Positions 22,601 through 43,434 of a stretch of DNA of 64,000 nt are shown in pieces (the first letter of the stretch is position 1; the number at the start of each line of letters is the position of its first letter). The position numbers were made by a program, and so were the translations under genes. Under the pieces are notes generated by a model. It worked only from the letters and a program-made list of their open reading frames with translations, ran no database searches and was not told the DNA's origin. The DNA lies in assembly GCF_041296265.1 (NCBI RefSeq), contig NC_091693.1, positions 6,605,001-6,669,000 of the forward strand, given 5' to 3'. Origin of the DNA: Equus caballus (Eukaryota; Chordata; Mammalia; Perissodactyla; Equidae).

Positions 22601-22969
22601 ACTGCCCAGTAAACACAGGTTGCTGTTGTCATTCCTTTGGGGCCATGCCCCCGAATGAGGATGCCGCCCCTCGGGCTCTACCTAGGTGTCCGCCATTCTC
22701 TTCCCTGGTGCTTCTGCCCCCACGATTGGCCCTGCCCGATGCTCCTCCTGGTGCCCAGCAGGAACTTTGCACACCAGGGAGGCATGGCGTGTCCCTGGAA
22801 CCACCCTCTTAGATCTGACCAGCCTGAAGTCTCCAGCTCGACTCATCCTGTGCCTTAGATCAGACCCCCAGCAACTTCGGCAGAGGAGCAAGAGGAGAAA
22901 AGACCAGCCTTCCCCCACGCCCCCTCCTTAGGGAGCACAGAGGACCATGAGGAGAGTACATGTGTCATA

Positions 22970-22975
22970 TTTATT
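22970..22975 (-). terminator. SBSN: Poly(A) signal AATAAA, SBSN
   Basis: AATAAA on the minus strand about 125 bp after the SBSN stop codon; the gene end is expected near 22950. Confidence 0.8.
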
Positions 22976-23098
22976 CACAAGTCTCAGTAGAGCCCCCAGG
23001 GGACTCCAGAAATCCAGCCCCCACCCCCAGCTCCTCCAGGTCATCTCGACTGATGTGACAACAGGAACGTGTCTGCTCAGGAAGGCCAGGACCTCAAT

Positions 23099-26000
23099 TT
23101 AGGGAATGATGTTGGCGACACTCTGGAGGAGAGAAGGAGAGAGAGAGTGAATGCAGGGCACACAGTCCTGAGGGCCAAGACCTCTGCCCTCAAGCCCCCT
23201 AGAGAACGGAGAGGGACAAGGGCTGCTCTGGCCCAGGAATTGCTCATGTTCTGGGGAATACCCTAAGGAAGGTGGCACTTAGATTCAGGAAAAACAGGGA
23301 GCCAGCCCTCCCAGGCAGAGGTGCCAGGGTCTCTGTAGGAACCGAGAAGACTTGTCCGCTTTGCCTCAGAGTGTCCCCTAGAGCCCGAGAGTAAACGAGG
23401 AGACGCGTTTGGCTTCCAAGTACAGTTTATGGGCCTGTGACCCAGCCTCACCCTTCCGCCCCAGGCTCAGGCAGCTGATGTACTAAATGCAAAGAGAAGA
23501 GCTAGGTCTTTACTTTGGGCCCAGAGTGAGGACCAGGATGCCACAGGAGCATTTATCCTGGGGGAGCCCTATCCTCCCAGGAAAGGACAGAGCTGCAGGG
23601 TCCCGCCACCCAGCACAGTGCTGCAGGGCAGCAGGGGTCACAGCGGGTGAGGGATGAGAATCGGAGGGGAGAGGACGAGGAGAGGATGGGCACACGGAGG
23701 GGATGTTTCAGCAGCACCCCCCTCCCTGGCGCCCAGATGCATGTGGGCCGGGAGGTCTTTTCTGCCAGCTTGTTTGCCTCGGTGGGAATGGAAAGCACCT
23801 GAAAGATGAAAGCAGGATTCGAAGGGCAAAGAACAGGTGAAGAAAGGGAAAACCAGAGCTGGGAAGTGGGTTAGATTGTCTCTGCAAAGGCCGAGAGTCT
23901 GTCCACAGTGAAGCTGTCTGTGAACCGGCCATGCGAAGGGGGTGGAAGGATATCTCCCAAGGCAGAGAGCAGAACGTAGAAAACAGGCAGCACTCACCCT
24001 CCACAGAGCTGAAAGGTTGATGAAGGGCTTGTTGACCGAGGCCTGGAATTCAAGGAAAGAGAGTCAGTCCCCAGCATCTGTCCAACCCCACCCTAGGAGG
24101 GCGCCCACTCTCCCACCTCTGAGCTCATGTTGTGCCCCAGAGACTCACTCCAGATGCTAATGTGGTTGCGGCCCCTCCGGTCTGGCCGGTGGAACCGCCG
24201 TGATGACCGCCCTGTGGATGAAGCCCAGATCGTCGTTACAATGCCTCGGCCCTTGAGGGTCTCCCAAGTTCCTTTTCCCCAACAATCTGCTGCCCTCTGG
24301 GGTGACTGGGGCTGGGGCGGGAGGCATCGGCTAACCCCTGGCCCCCTCACTGACCAGAAAGAAAACCCAAAGCGCATGTTGCTGTGGGAATTCTGTGAGA
24401 GATGGGAAGAAAAGCCACGAAGGACATCTGCCCCTCCTGACCAGTGTTCCCTCGATTCCCTTTGATTTCGGTTCCTGAGATGCTCTCAGTCACTGCAAAG
24501 GGGCCTGGCTGGAAGGGGCCCTGAGGACCAGTGCAAGGACCGGGACCCAAGTAACCGCAGCCCTGACCTCAGAGCTACACCTTCTACACGCACTCTAGCC
24601 TGACCCTCAGCTCTGACTAATCCTGTCCCCAGACACTCAGCAGTGCCTCCCCCACTGCTGCTGCCGCCAGCTGGAGTCCGGCAACAGCTGCCCTCTCCAG
24701 GCCTCTACCCGCTGAATCCTGCGCTCTGACTCCGAGCCCTTCCCTACTGGATACACTTTCTGCTTGGTCCCTTCCTCCCCACCCACCACCATGTGACTAT
24801 GGGTTTGAAGTCCGGGCCAGTCCTCAAGATGGTGTCCCAAAGACTCCTGATGGAGACAGGACGATGGGGAATTGGGGCAGGCAGGAGTCACCTCCTGTTC
24901 CCCAAGCCCTTCCGTGGTGCCTGGTCTGCTGTGTGTGGCACTGCTTGCCTCTTGCAGTCTTCAGGATCTGTTCCCTCTACATAAATGGGGATCAGAAGTC
25001 CTCCAGGAGACCTCCTCTGATGGGGCAGTGTGGAGGAAGAGAAAGAACCCTGACCTTCGATTCGCCAAAGCTGTGTGCTGGCCACAGGACCTTGGCAGTC
25101 CCTTCAACCTCCCTGCACTCTGTTTCCTTATCTGAGAATCAGGGAGTCAGCATCCTCGCCCTGACTACCTCAGAGGCTTGTCATGAAAATTAGACAGAGG
25201 AGGGCTTATCTCCAAAAGCTGTTCCTCATGCTCACTATGATGCTCTTGGTTTCTCAACTGTTTGCACTGTAATAGATCTTGGCGCAGTAACTATTTCCTG
25301 TTCCCCAGAAGAGGCTTCCGATGCCTCCCTGTAGACCTCCTTAACTGGGAGGGCAGCTCCCTGAAGATGGGGCTGGGTCCTGTCCACACTGTCTGATATA
25401 GGGCTTTGCGGATAAGATGGCTTGATCTGTCCGATTAGCTGACCACCAGCTCCCTTGTAAGGGAGACAGAGGAAGGAGGACACGGTTACATAGCTTCCCA
25501 AGCTTCTTTCACTACATGAAGGCTATGTGGACTCCCAAGATGTCCCAAGGGTTTAACCTCCCCCTTCCCCAGCCCCTTCTCCCCATCTCCCCACCGCTGT
25601 TCACCTACATTCAGCAGCTGGTTGGCCTCCTTGCCGGCTTGGTTGACCCCATTATGAACATTCTGCTGCAACCTGTCCGCCTCCTTTCCGGCCTGGCCAG
25701 CAGCGTGGTGGACCCCTTGGCCAAGCTTCTCCGCTTCCTTTCCGGCCTGGCCAGCAGCGTGGTGAACCCCTTGGCCAAATTTCTCTGCCTCCTTCCCGGC
25801 CTGGTTGACCCCATTGTGGACCCCTTGGACCACTTTGTCTGCTTCCTTTCCGGCCTGTTCAACGGCATGGTGGACCCCCTGACTAAGCTTCTCAGCCTCC
25901 TTCCCAGCCTGGTTAACTCCAGGATGGAGCCCCTGGGCCACTTTCTCTCCCTCTTTCCCAGCCTGCCCAGCAGCATGGTGGACCCCCTGACCAAGCTTCT

Positions 26001-27741
26001 CAGCCTCCTTCCAGGCCTCATTGACCCCATGGTGGACCCCCTGGCCAAACTGCTCCGCCTCCTTCCCAGCCTGGTTCACCCCAGGATGGACACCTTGGAC
26101 TGTTTTGTCTCCCTCTTTCCCAGCCTGCCCTGAAGAGTAATAAACTCCATGGCCAAACTTCTCAGCCTCCTTCCCAGCCTGGTTAACTCCACGATGGACC
26201 CCCTGGACCACTTTCTCTCCCTCTTTCCCAGCCTGCCCAGCGTCATGGTGGACCCCCTGACCAAACTTCTCAGCCTCCTTCCAGGCCTCATTAACTCCAT
26301 GGTGGACTCCATGGCCAAGCTTCTCAGCCTCCTTCCAGGCCTCGTTAACTCCATGGTGGACACCTTGGCCTATTTTCTCTCCCTCTTTCCCAGCCTGCCC
26401 AGCGGCATGGTGGACCCCCTGACCAAACTTCTCAGCCTCCTTCCAGGCCTCGTTAACTCCATGGTGGACTCCATGGCCAAACTTCTCAGCCTCCTTCCCA
26501 GCCTGGTTAACTCCATGGTGGACACCTTGGCCTATTTTCTCTCCCTCTTTCCCAGCCTGCCCAGCGGCATGGTGGACCCCCTGACCAAACTTCTCAGCCT
26601 CCTTCCAGGCCTCGTTAACTCCATGGTGGACTCCATGGCCAAACTTCTCAGCCTCCTTCCCAGCCTGGTTAACTCCATGGTGGACACCTTGGCCTATTTT
26701 CTCTCCCTCTTTCCCAACCTGCCCAGCGGCATGGTGGACCCCCTGACCAAACTTCTCAGCCTCCTTCCAGGCCTCGTTAACTCCATGGTGGACTCCATGG
26801 CCAAGCTTCTCAGCCTCCTTCCCAGCCTGGTTAACTCCATGATGGACACCTTGGCCTATTTTCTCTCCCTCTTTCCCAGCCTGCCCAGCGGCATGGTGGA
26901 CCCCCTGACCAAACTTCTCAGCCTCCTTCCAGGCCTCGTTAACTCCATGGTGGACTCCATGGCCAAGCTTCTCAGCCTCCTTCCCAGCTTGGTTAACTCC
27001 ATGATGGACACCTTGGCCTATTTTCTCTCCCTCTTTCCCAGCCTGCCCAGTGGCATGGTGGACCCCCTGACCAAACTTCTCAGCCTCCTTCCAGGCCTCG
27101 TTAACTCCATGGTGGACTCCATGGCCAAGCTTCTCAGCCTCCTTCCCAGCCTGGTTAACTCCATGATGGACACCTTGGCCTATTTTCTCTCCCTCTTTCC
27201 CAGCCTGCCCAGCGGCATGATGGACCCCTTGACCAAACTTCTCAGCCTCCTTCCAGGCCTCACTGACCCCATGGTGAACTCCCTGGCCAAACCTCCCCGC
27301 CTCACTTCCCGCCTGGTTGACCCCATGATGGGCCCCCTGAATCACTTTGTCTGTCTCCTTCCCAACCTGTCCAGCAGCGTGGTTGGCCCCATGGGCAAAC
27401 TTCTCTGCTTCCTTTCCTGCTTGTCCGACGCCATTGTTGATCCCATGGGCTACCTTGTCCAAGCCGTGGTTGAGCCCCTGGATGCCCTTGTCCAGCTCCT
27501 TGCCGGCCTGGCTCCCCATGTTGCTAAGTCCATTAAAAACTTTCTCCACTTCCCTTCCGGCTTGAGTGATTCCATTATTGATGCCTTCCAGGGCCTTGCC
27601 CACCTCTCTCTCTGCATTGCTCAGCCCTCGGTTGATTCCTTCAATGACCTTCTCAAACGGATCATTATTGGCTGCCCATCCAGGCAAGGCCCCCAATAGC
27701 AGTAGGAGGGAGCAGGAGCTGACCAAACTGGCAAGCCGCAT
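23099..27741 (-). CDS. SBSN: Suprabasin, secreted repeat-rich epidermal protein
   Basis: Secreted protein of suprabasal keratinocytes. Exons: 27741-25609, 24211-24149, 24042-23998, 23122-23099; all are phase 0, giving 754 residues (human long form 590). The start MRLASLVSSCSLLLLLGALP is a signal peptide. The first exon then encodes about 33 copies of an 18-residue unit of the type GKEAEKLGHGVHHGVNEA. The last three exons read GGHHGGSTGQTGG..., then SVNKPFINLSALWR, then SVANIIP-stop, matching the human tail SVNTPFINLPALWR and SVANIMP. The exon 1 donor is taken as AAT|GTAGGT because only that joins in frame to the next exon. The frame is intact throughout. The extra length over human comes from a 162-bp higher-order repeat. 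Confidence 0.95.
26239..27220 (-). repeat. SBSN: 162-bp higher-order tandem repeat in SBSN exon 1
   Basis: A 54-bp (18-codon) unit is grouped in threes to give a 162-bp repeat. A marker phrase (ag-c-g-catg) recurs at 26239, 26401, 26563, 26725, 26887, 27049 and 27211, exactly 162 bp apart each time. Copies differ by only a few bases, so this homogenised array is younger than the diverged 54-bp units on either side (about 25690-26230 and 27220-27500). Confidence 0.92.
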
Positions 27742-27793
27742 ATTGTTGGCAGGGCAGGGAGGACGCAGAGAGGAGCCAGGGAAGCAGAGCTGC

Positions 27794-27839
27794 TATTTAT
27801 CCTCCGCCTCCCTCCCTCTTCTCCACCCCTCATGACTCA
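27794..27839 (-). promoter_or_regulatory. SBSN: SBSN promoter: TATA-like box and AP-1 site
   Basis: Minus-strand GGATAAATA (27802-27794) lies about 55 bp upstream of the ATG, with a perfect AP-1 site TGAGTCA (27839-27833) about 31 bp further upstream. This nearly copies the DMKN gamma promoter (GATAAAAG plus TGAGTCA). Confidence 0.7.
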
Positions 27840-28239
27840 ATTACCCCTGTGAGGCACTGACTTGGTCCCTAGTCGGGGAGGTATTTCCCAGGGAGATTTG
27901 GGGTTGAGCAATGAAAAGAAGGAGGAAGAGAGGGTGAGTCATGAATGGAGAAGACTTACATGGTATCTCTGCTCTTTGCCCAGCTTGGGCCCTCCACCCT
28001 GGAGCCCAAATGTCTGCCCTTCTATCCATCTCCTCTTTTCATTCCTCATCCACTCTCCAGGCCTCCTCTCTCCCAGCCCCACTTTCAATCACCCCCATCC
28101 CTGGGACCCAGGCCTTGTTCTTCAGCATCTTCACTCCTCTCAGAGCATCTGGGGATCCAGCTTCCCCAGCAGTGAGAGTCTGTAAAGAGGGGAGGCGCAG
28201 TCAGCAGGAGGGGATCACTCTCGGGGAGTTGAGGGAGTC

Positions 28240-28675
28240 ATCAGACCTTGTTCTTATGCTTCTTGTTGACCGCCTCCCCCCAACTTACTATGCGCCGGCC
28301 ACACAGGCCTTCTCCTTGGTCCTCAAACACACCAAGCTCATTCCTGCCTCATGGCCTTTGACTTGCTGTCCTCTGCCTGGAATGCAGAACTCGAATCTTC
28401 ACATGATGCGTTCCTCCTCATTCTGTTCTTGGCTCACATGTCACCTCCTCAAAAAACCTTCCCTGGCCGTCCCCCAGTTATATCCTGTAATATCATCCTG
28501 TTGTTTTCATAGCACTTACCACAATCCCAAATTATCTTTTTTATTGTCTGTCTCACCTACTAGATTGTAAACTTCCAGAAGACAGGGCCTTTGCCTGTGT
28601 TGGTCACTGTTATATCCCCAGCTTCTAAACATTGCCTGGGGCTCAGTAAATATTTATAGATTGAATAAAGGATGG
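28240..28675 (+). repeat. L2 LINE 3' end, well kept
   Basis: Runs from the L2 body (ctcattcctgcctcatggcc) to its end (ctcagtaaatatttatagat). Confidence 0.9.
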
Positions 28676-30224
28676 ACTAGAAGAAGCCAAGGGAGGAGAG
28701 GACAGGCCTGAGCCTGAGTCTCCTGGGTGCTGGAGGGAAGGGCGCCTGGGTCTCCAGAGCAGCCTAGGGTCCCTTGGGGAGGGTGGCAGATTCTAGGGCC
28801 AGGATCACATCCTCATCACAGAATCCTGGCCTCCTGCCTCCCAGCCCCCAGGCAAGGGCAGGGGGCTGATTGCCATGAGCTGGGACAGGACGCAGTGTCT
28901 CCTGAAAAGCCGGTTGAGGCAGCCACGGGGAGGGGCCAAAGATCAGGGGCAGCAGGAGACTGTCAGCCGGAGTCTGGGCTGGGGGCCAGGAGCTCACCCT
29001 TCCTGCCCTCCTCCCCCTCGTGCCTCCTAGGTTCCAACCTGAGACCCTAGGTGTGACATAGTGACACGGGTTGGAGGGGGAAACAGCGGTCAGTTTGGCC
29101 TGGGTGTGAAGAGGGGCATCATGAGGAAGGGCAGGTGGTGGTTGGTAGGTCTGAGGCAGCACCCCTACCTGGAGCAGGTTCAGAGGGAGGTGGAGACCAG
29201 AAGAATGAGAGCCAGTGGGTGGGTTCAGTTGTGCAGGGTGAAAGATATTTGGGTTTTGGTGCCAAGGGGAGAGACTGAAAGATGGAGTGGAGGTGGGATT
29301 TCTGGTGGGAGGGCCATGCAGGAAGGAATGTGTAGGGTGTGAGCAAGTGGGGGTGGCAGAGGTATGTTTGTGGGTGCCCAGGCGTGGTGAGAATCTGCAC
29401 AAGTTATCAGGCTTTGCTCAAACAAGGGCAACAGGCCCACTCCCCTTGCAGGACCCAGCATTCCACCCCAGATCCTGGACACTGGGCTGCAGCCAGGCCC
29501 AGAGACCCAGGAGCTTCTGCCTGCTCTAGGGTCTGCCTAGGGAGGGTGACTAATTGAGCTCCAAGCTTGAGCTCATCAAATCTCTTTCCCAGTTTCACAC
29601 TCCAGGGACAGAGCAATCTCTGGGCAACCTCGGGTGTGGCTTTTGTGCCCTTGTGCAGTGCCTAAATGAGGGAGTTTCCCATGCCCAATTGCGGGGTGGG
29701 GAAGGGTGGGGGCTGAGCTTCAGAACCCTAATCTGCCCCAAGATTGCAAGGTGGCTTTCTGTTTTTGAAATGTGCTCCACTTCTCTCTTCCAGCCCTCTC
29801 TGTCCCATCCGACTATCTTCCGTCTGCCTCAGGCCTTCTCCCCATTCCCCCCATTCCCATTTGCCACTGTTTGACTCAGGGCTTTGGCATCTGGCTCCAT
29901 AAGTGAGCCTGGCCTGGAGCTGTTGTCCTTTCCTTGCATCCTCTGCTGATTGTGGTAAGGTGGCTGTGCCGGTTCCCTAGAGTGAGCGGGGGAGGTTTCA
30001 GTGGCCGAGCCATCACAGTGACCTAAGGACACACAGTGTGCTTGCCCATCTGCAGGCCTCGGAGCACGTGCCGGCCCAGAGCCTCTCACCCAGGAGCTGC
30101 CGCTGGGCTGCCCAGCCCCGGTGGAGATCCACACGGTTCCTGGAGACTGGCACGCATTCCCGAGGTTCGGCAGATCTTGCCCGTGAAATCGTCTGAATCT
30201 GAATTGGCCTTTGCGAGGACAAAT

Positions 30225-30485
30225 CTTCACTCATGGCTTCCTTTCTTGTTACTGGCCTACTCAGATTCGCCATTTCTTTTTGCACCAGTTTTGATCCTTT
30301 ATATTTTCTAGGAAAATTTTTAATTGCATCTAGCTTTTCATACCTATGATTGTAAAGTTGTACCAAATGGGCCCATTTTCAGTCCTGGTTTTATTCGTGT
30401 GGTCCGTCCTCCCCTCCTTGATGGTACATGTCAAGTTTGTCTCCCTTTGTTTTATTAATATCTGTTTGCTTGGTGAACTGAGCTC
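30225..30485 (-). repeat. LINE-1 fragment, antisense (ORF2 region)
   Basis: AT-rich words such as cagattcgccatttctttttg and tccctttgttttatta resemble antisense LINE-1 ORF2. Old and interrupted. Confidence 0.55.
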
Positions 30486-30734
30486 CCATGGAGGTTTGGG
30501 GAAGGAAGAGGTTATGTCATTCTGCCCCTTCTTGCTTCCACGACTCCCTCTGGGCTGGTGACTCCTTCCTGGCCCTAACCCCCACATCCCCTAAATCTTG
30601 GTCACAGCTGTGTGTCACCTGGCCCTGCAGGTGAAGGTGCCTGCCTGTGAGTCACAGATGTGCAAGCAAGCCCCCACCGCCAGGGCTGTAGGGGAAGGGG
30701 GCCATCTGTCACAGCATTTGCTCTTCCCCGTTCA

Positions 30735-31570
30735 GTGAGAGCCTGTTTTGTGCCAGGCCCAGTTCTAGGTGCTGGAAGCCCAGTGGTGAGCAAAACAGAC
30801 AACAATGCATGCCCTGCTGGGGGCTTACAGCCCACCGGGGAGACGGTGAACAAATCCATCAAGAACTAGATCATGACAAACTACCTAAAAAGCCACAAGG
30901 AAAAAACGAGGCACTGTGAGAGCCTAGGACTTGGAAGTCGCTGTAAGATTGGGGTCAGAAGAAACCTGAGGAGGCGACATTTACTCATTCATCCTGGTAT
31001 TAGTTATTGAGCAAGCACCCTCCAAGTGCCAAATATCCTTCTAGTCACTAGGACATAAAAGTGACGAAGGTGACAAGCACTCTGCCCTCCCAGAGCTTAC
31101 AGGCCCGTGGGCAGAGACAACTGGCAAGAAAACAAATGAATAAACAAGATGAGTTTTCGAGAGAGACATATTCTGTGAGGAAACAGAAACATGGAGACCG
31201 TCACCCTGGAGAGGTGTGGCACATTGGAACATGTAACCCAGGACAGGACGTCAAACAAGGCTTCCTGGAAGATGGGTCGATTGAGGTGGGTGGAGTGTCA
31301 GCGGATGGTGACTGAGAAAGAAGAAAACTTTCGATGGGGAGTCAGGAGGGCCTCTCTGAAAGGGACATCTCAGGGAAACTAAGAGGCAGCTGAGGGAAGA
31401 GCTTCGCAGGGCTTTCCTAGCAAAAGGAGCCAGCTAGGGTAACTATGCAGAGTAGGGTCAAGGAGCAGCACGGAGCCAGTGTGCCAAGGGAGAGAGAGGA
31501 GAGAGGAAAGGGCTTTGAGGACCATCGCAAAATCTGGATTCCATTCTAGACCTCGGTGGGTGGCCTTGGA
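30735..31570 (-). repeat. Two adjoining L2 LINE fragments
   Basis: Antisense L2 3' ends begin at about 30740 (tgtgccaggcccagttctag) and again at about 30985 (ttattgagcaagcaccctcc); the second extends to about 31570. Confidence 0.8.
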
Positions 31571-31615
31571 ACAGCAGCGCCAAAGTCACAGGCATCGACT
31601 GGGATGGGGCCTCTG

Positions 31616-31641
31616 TGACGTCACTGGGCACTGTGACGTCA
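31616..31641 (+). promoter_or_regulatory. GAPDHS: Twin CRE palindromes in the GAPDHS promoter
   Basis: Two perfect TGACGTCA sites at 31616-31623 and 31634-31641, 18 bp start to start, both inside the phrase ctgtgacgtcac. They lie about 105 bp upstream of the start codon, with no TATA box between. CREM-tau acting on CREs is the established switch for many round-spermatid genes, which fits a sperm-specific glycolytic enzyme. Confidence 0.75.
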
Positions 31642-31744
31642 CCGCAAACAGCTCCAGCCCCGGGAGCCCCGGCGTCCCGCATCACATCGCAGTAACACTA
31701 CCGCTGGGTCTAGGGACATCTGGGCCATGAAACCTTAGGAGGCC

Positions 31745-41366
<9,622 letters not shown>

Positions 41367-41491
41367 AGCGGGACAACCCCTCTCCCGATCCCCTGTGCTC
41401 CCGAGCCAGAACCCGTATCCCCCGTCCCGGCGCACGGCTCCCGGGGAAGTGGGCGCCCACGCGAGGGGCCCCGCCTCTGGTCCAGCGGTGA

Positions 41492-41497
41492 AATAAA
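41492..41497 (+). terminator. GAPDHS: Poly(A) signal AATAAA, GAPDHS
   Basis: AATAAA 126 bp after the GAPDHS stop codon, followed by a GT-rich stretch (gcgtgtttgtgcg). Cleavage near 41515 leaves under 280 bp to the TMEM147 ATG. Confidence 0.9.
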
Positions 41498-41519
41498 AAT
41501 CCGGAGTGCTCACGCCTGC

Positions 41520-41930
41520 GCCGCGTGTTTGTGCGCCGCTCCCGGCGGGGTCCCATCCGGCTCCCGGCCGGCCCGCGCCCTGCGGCCGGAGCCCCCCCTG
41601 CGAGACGGCCCGGTGCGGGTACGCGCCGCGCAGGCTCCCACTGCCCGTCCCGGCGCCGCCGTCGCGCTCTGCGTGACGTCACCGCGCCGGCGCCGGCCGG
41701 CTCGCTCCCAGAAAGCCGCGCGGCCCGCGGCTGAGGGGGCGCCGGGCCGGCCGAGGAGAGCGCGGTCCGGCGGGCCGGGCGGCAGGCGCCATGACCCTAT
41801 TCCACTTCGGGAACTGCTTCGCCCTGGCCTACTTTCCCTACTTCATCACCTACAAGTGCAGCGGCCTGTGAGTGTGGGGCGGCCGCGGGGCGGGGGGCGC
41901 GGGCCCGGGCCAGCCCTCACCGCCCGCTCC
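41520..41930 (+). promoter_or_regulatory. TMEM147: TMEM147 CpG-island promoter with a CRE
   Basis: Very GC- and CpG-rich, TATA-less stretch covering the TMEM147 5' end. It contains a perfect CRE TGACGTCA at 41674-41681, about 110 bp upstream of the ATG. Typical of a housekeeping promoter; it begins right after the GAPDHS cleavage site. Confidence 0.75.
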
Positions 41931-43375
41931 TGCAGGTCCGAGTACAACGCCTTCTGGAAGTGCGTCCAGGCCGGGGTCACCTACCTCTTCGTGCAGCTGT
42001 GCAAGGTGAGCGCGCGGGACCCACGTTCCGCCCGCGCCCGGCTGCCCGGCTGCCCGGCTCCCCGGGTGACGCCCCAGAAGCCCACGGAAGGCGGACTTTG
42101 CAAGGGGCGGGACCTGAGGCGAGGTCTGCAAGCACTTTTGCATAGCACTTTCAGTGAAACGGGGAAAACTGCGTTGTATGGTTAAGAGGGTACTAGGTAC
42201 GTTAAGAGCCGCTAATGAAGCCCCAGGGTGCCTGCGGTGCTGCTCACACTGCACTGGTAGGCAGCTCCTGCACCTCCAGGCCTGACCCCGGCCCCCTGTG
42301 ATCACCAGAGACCAGATTTCCAGGGCCCTACCCTGTATCTCCCCTGGCCCTGTCGTCTTGCCCCCAGAACCCCAATGCCCTGCCCTTCACATGCACACTA
42401 ACATCCCACAAAGACCACGTGGTTGATCCCCCTTACCTGGAGGTGGCCTCTCTGTTCTGTGTTCTCAGATGCTGTTCCTGGCCACTTTCTTTCCCACCTG
42501 GGAAGGCGGCATCTATGACTTCATTGGGGTGAGTGGGGCAAGGGAGGGGGATAGTGCAGGAGTGGGGCCCCCTGGCACCTGTGCTTACTCAAGCCTCACC
42601 CTGACCCGCAGGAGTTCATGAAGGCCAGCGTGGACGTGGCAGACCTGATAGGCCTAAACCTTGTCATGTCCCGGAATGCCGGCAAGGGGGAGTACAAGAT
42701 CATGGTTGCTGCCCTGGGCTGGGCCACCGCCGAGCTCATTATGTCCCGGTGTGTGCAGCAGCCTGGAGCCCAGATTCCAGAGAAAGGACACCTGGGTTCC
42801 AGGGGTTGCTGGAGGGCGGGGGTTAAGATTCTGGGTGCTGGGGGTGTCTTGGTGCTGGAGAATCCCTCCGTTTGCCTTCCTCAGCTGCATCCCCCTCTGG
42901 GTTGGAGCCCGGGGCATTGAGTTTGACTGGAAATACATCCAGATGAGCATTGACTCCAACATCAGTCTGGTAGGCAGTCCTGCTCTCCCACACGTGCCTT
43001 TTCGCTGGTGGCTGTACTCCGGCCCTGACTTCCTCCCTCCCTCCAGGTCCATTACATCGTTGCGTCTGCCCAGGTCTGGATGATAACACGCTACGACCTG
43101 TACCACACTTTCCGGCCGGCAGTCCTCCTGCTCATGTTCCTTAGCGTCTACAAGGCCTTTGTCATGGAGTGAGCTGGGTGGGGTTTGAGACTGGGTCCAA
43201 ATGGGGGTGGGTTATCTGTTCTCCTTCCCTCATTGTGATGTTTCCCCACAGGACCTTCGTCCACATCTGTTCCCTGGGCAGCTGGACAGCACTGCTGGCC
43301 CGAGCAGTGGTGACAGGGCTGCTGGCCCTCAGCACCCTGGCCCTGTATGTTGCTGTTGTCAACGTGCACTCCTAG
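41791..43375 (+). CDS. TMEM147: Transmembrane protein 147, ER translocon (BOS complex) subunit
   Basis: Multi-pass ER membrane protein that works with nicalin and NOMO in the back-of-Sec61 complex of the multipass translocon. Exons: 41791-41867, 41936-42005, 42469-42528, 42612-42748, 42885-42969, 43047-43168, 43252-43375, joining to 224 residues, the same length as human. The start [20 protein letters not shown] and the end [13 protein letters not shown] match human almost exactly. Hydrophobic segments run through the protein, including [18 protein letters not shown] and [14 protein letters not shown]. The gene is compact (1.6 kb) with all GT-AG introns and no lesion. Confidence 0.97.
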
Positions 43376-43428
43376 GCTTGGTGTCCCAGGCATGCACATA
43401 CCTTTCCCCTGTCTCCAGGTTTCAGTGA

Positions 43429-43434
43429 AGTAAA
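43429..43434 (+). terminator. TMEM147: Variant poly(A) signal AGTAAA, TMEM147
   Basis: No AATAAA follows the stop codon nearby, but AGTAAA lies 54 bp downstream and is followed by a GT-rich stretch (cgtttggaaagttgtttc). AGTAAA is a known functional variant. Confidence 0.65.

Larger units (their letters stand above)
16870..22950. other. Intergenic DNA between DMKN and SBSN; repeats only
   Basis: No exon was recognised. It holds MIR copies (about 17965-18150, 18935-19195, 20000-20180, 20390-20560, 22030-22130, 22430-22600), L2 fragments (19275-19830, 20815-21050) and a LINE-1 3' end (21290-21560). The longest minus-strand open stretch (20816-21487) lies over L2 and LINE-1 sequence and is not a gene. 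Confidence 0.7.
27860..31600. other. Intergenic DNA between SBSN and GAPDHS
   Basis: No exon was recognised. SBSN and GAPDHS are transcribed away from each other. The stretch holds a well-kept L2 3' end (28240-28675), an antisense LINE-1 fragment (30225-30485) and two antisense L2 pieces (30735-31570). 28680-30225 looks unique and holds nothing I can name. Confidence 0.65.

Noticed and set aside
25690-27500. Regular repeats that might suggest a CRISPR array or satellite
   Set aside because: The units are directly adjacent coding repeats without spacers, inside a known eukaryotic exon.
26149-27699. 516-codon plus-strand open frame over SBSN
   Set aside because: It is the antisense shadow of the suprabasin repeat exon; no conserved antisense protein, splice sites or promoter are known.
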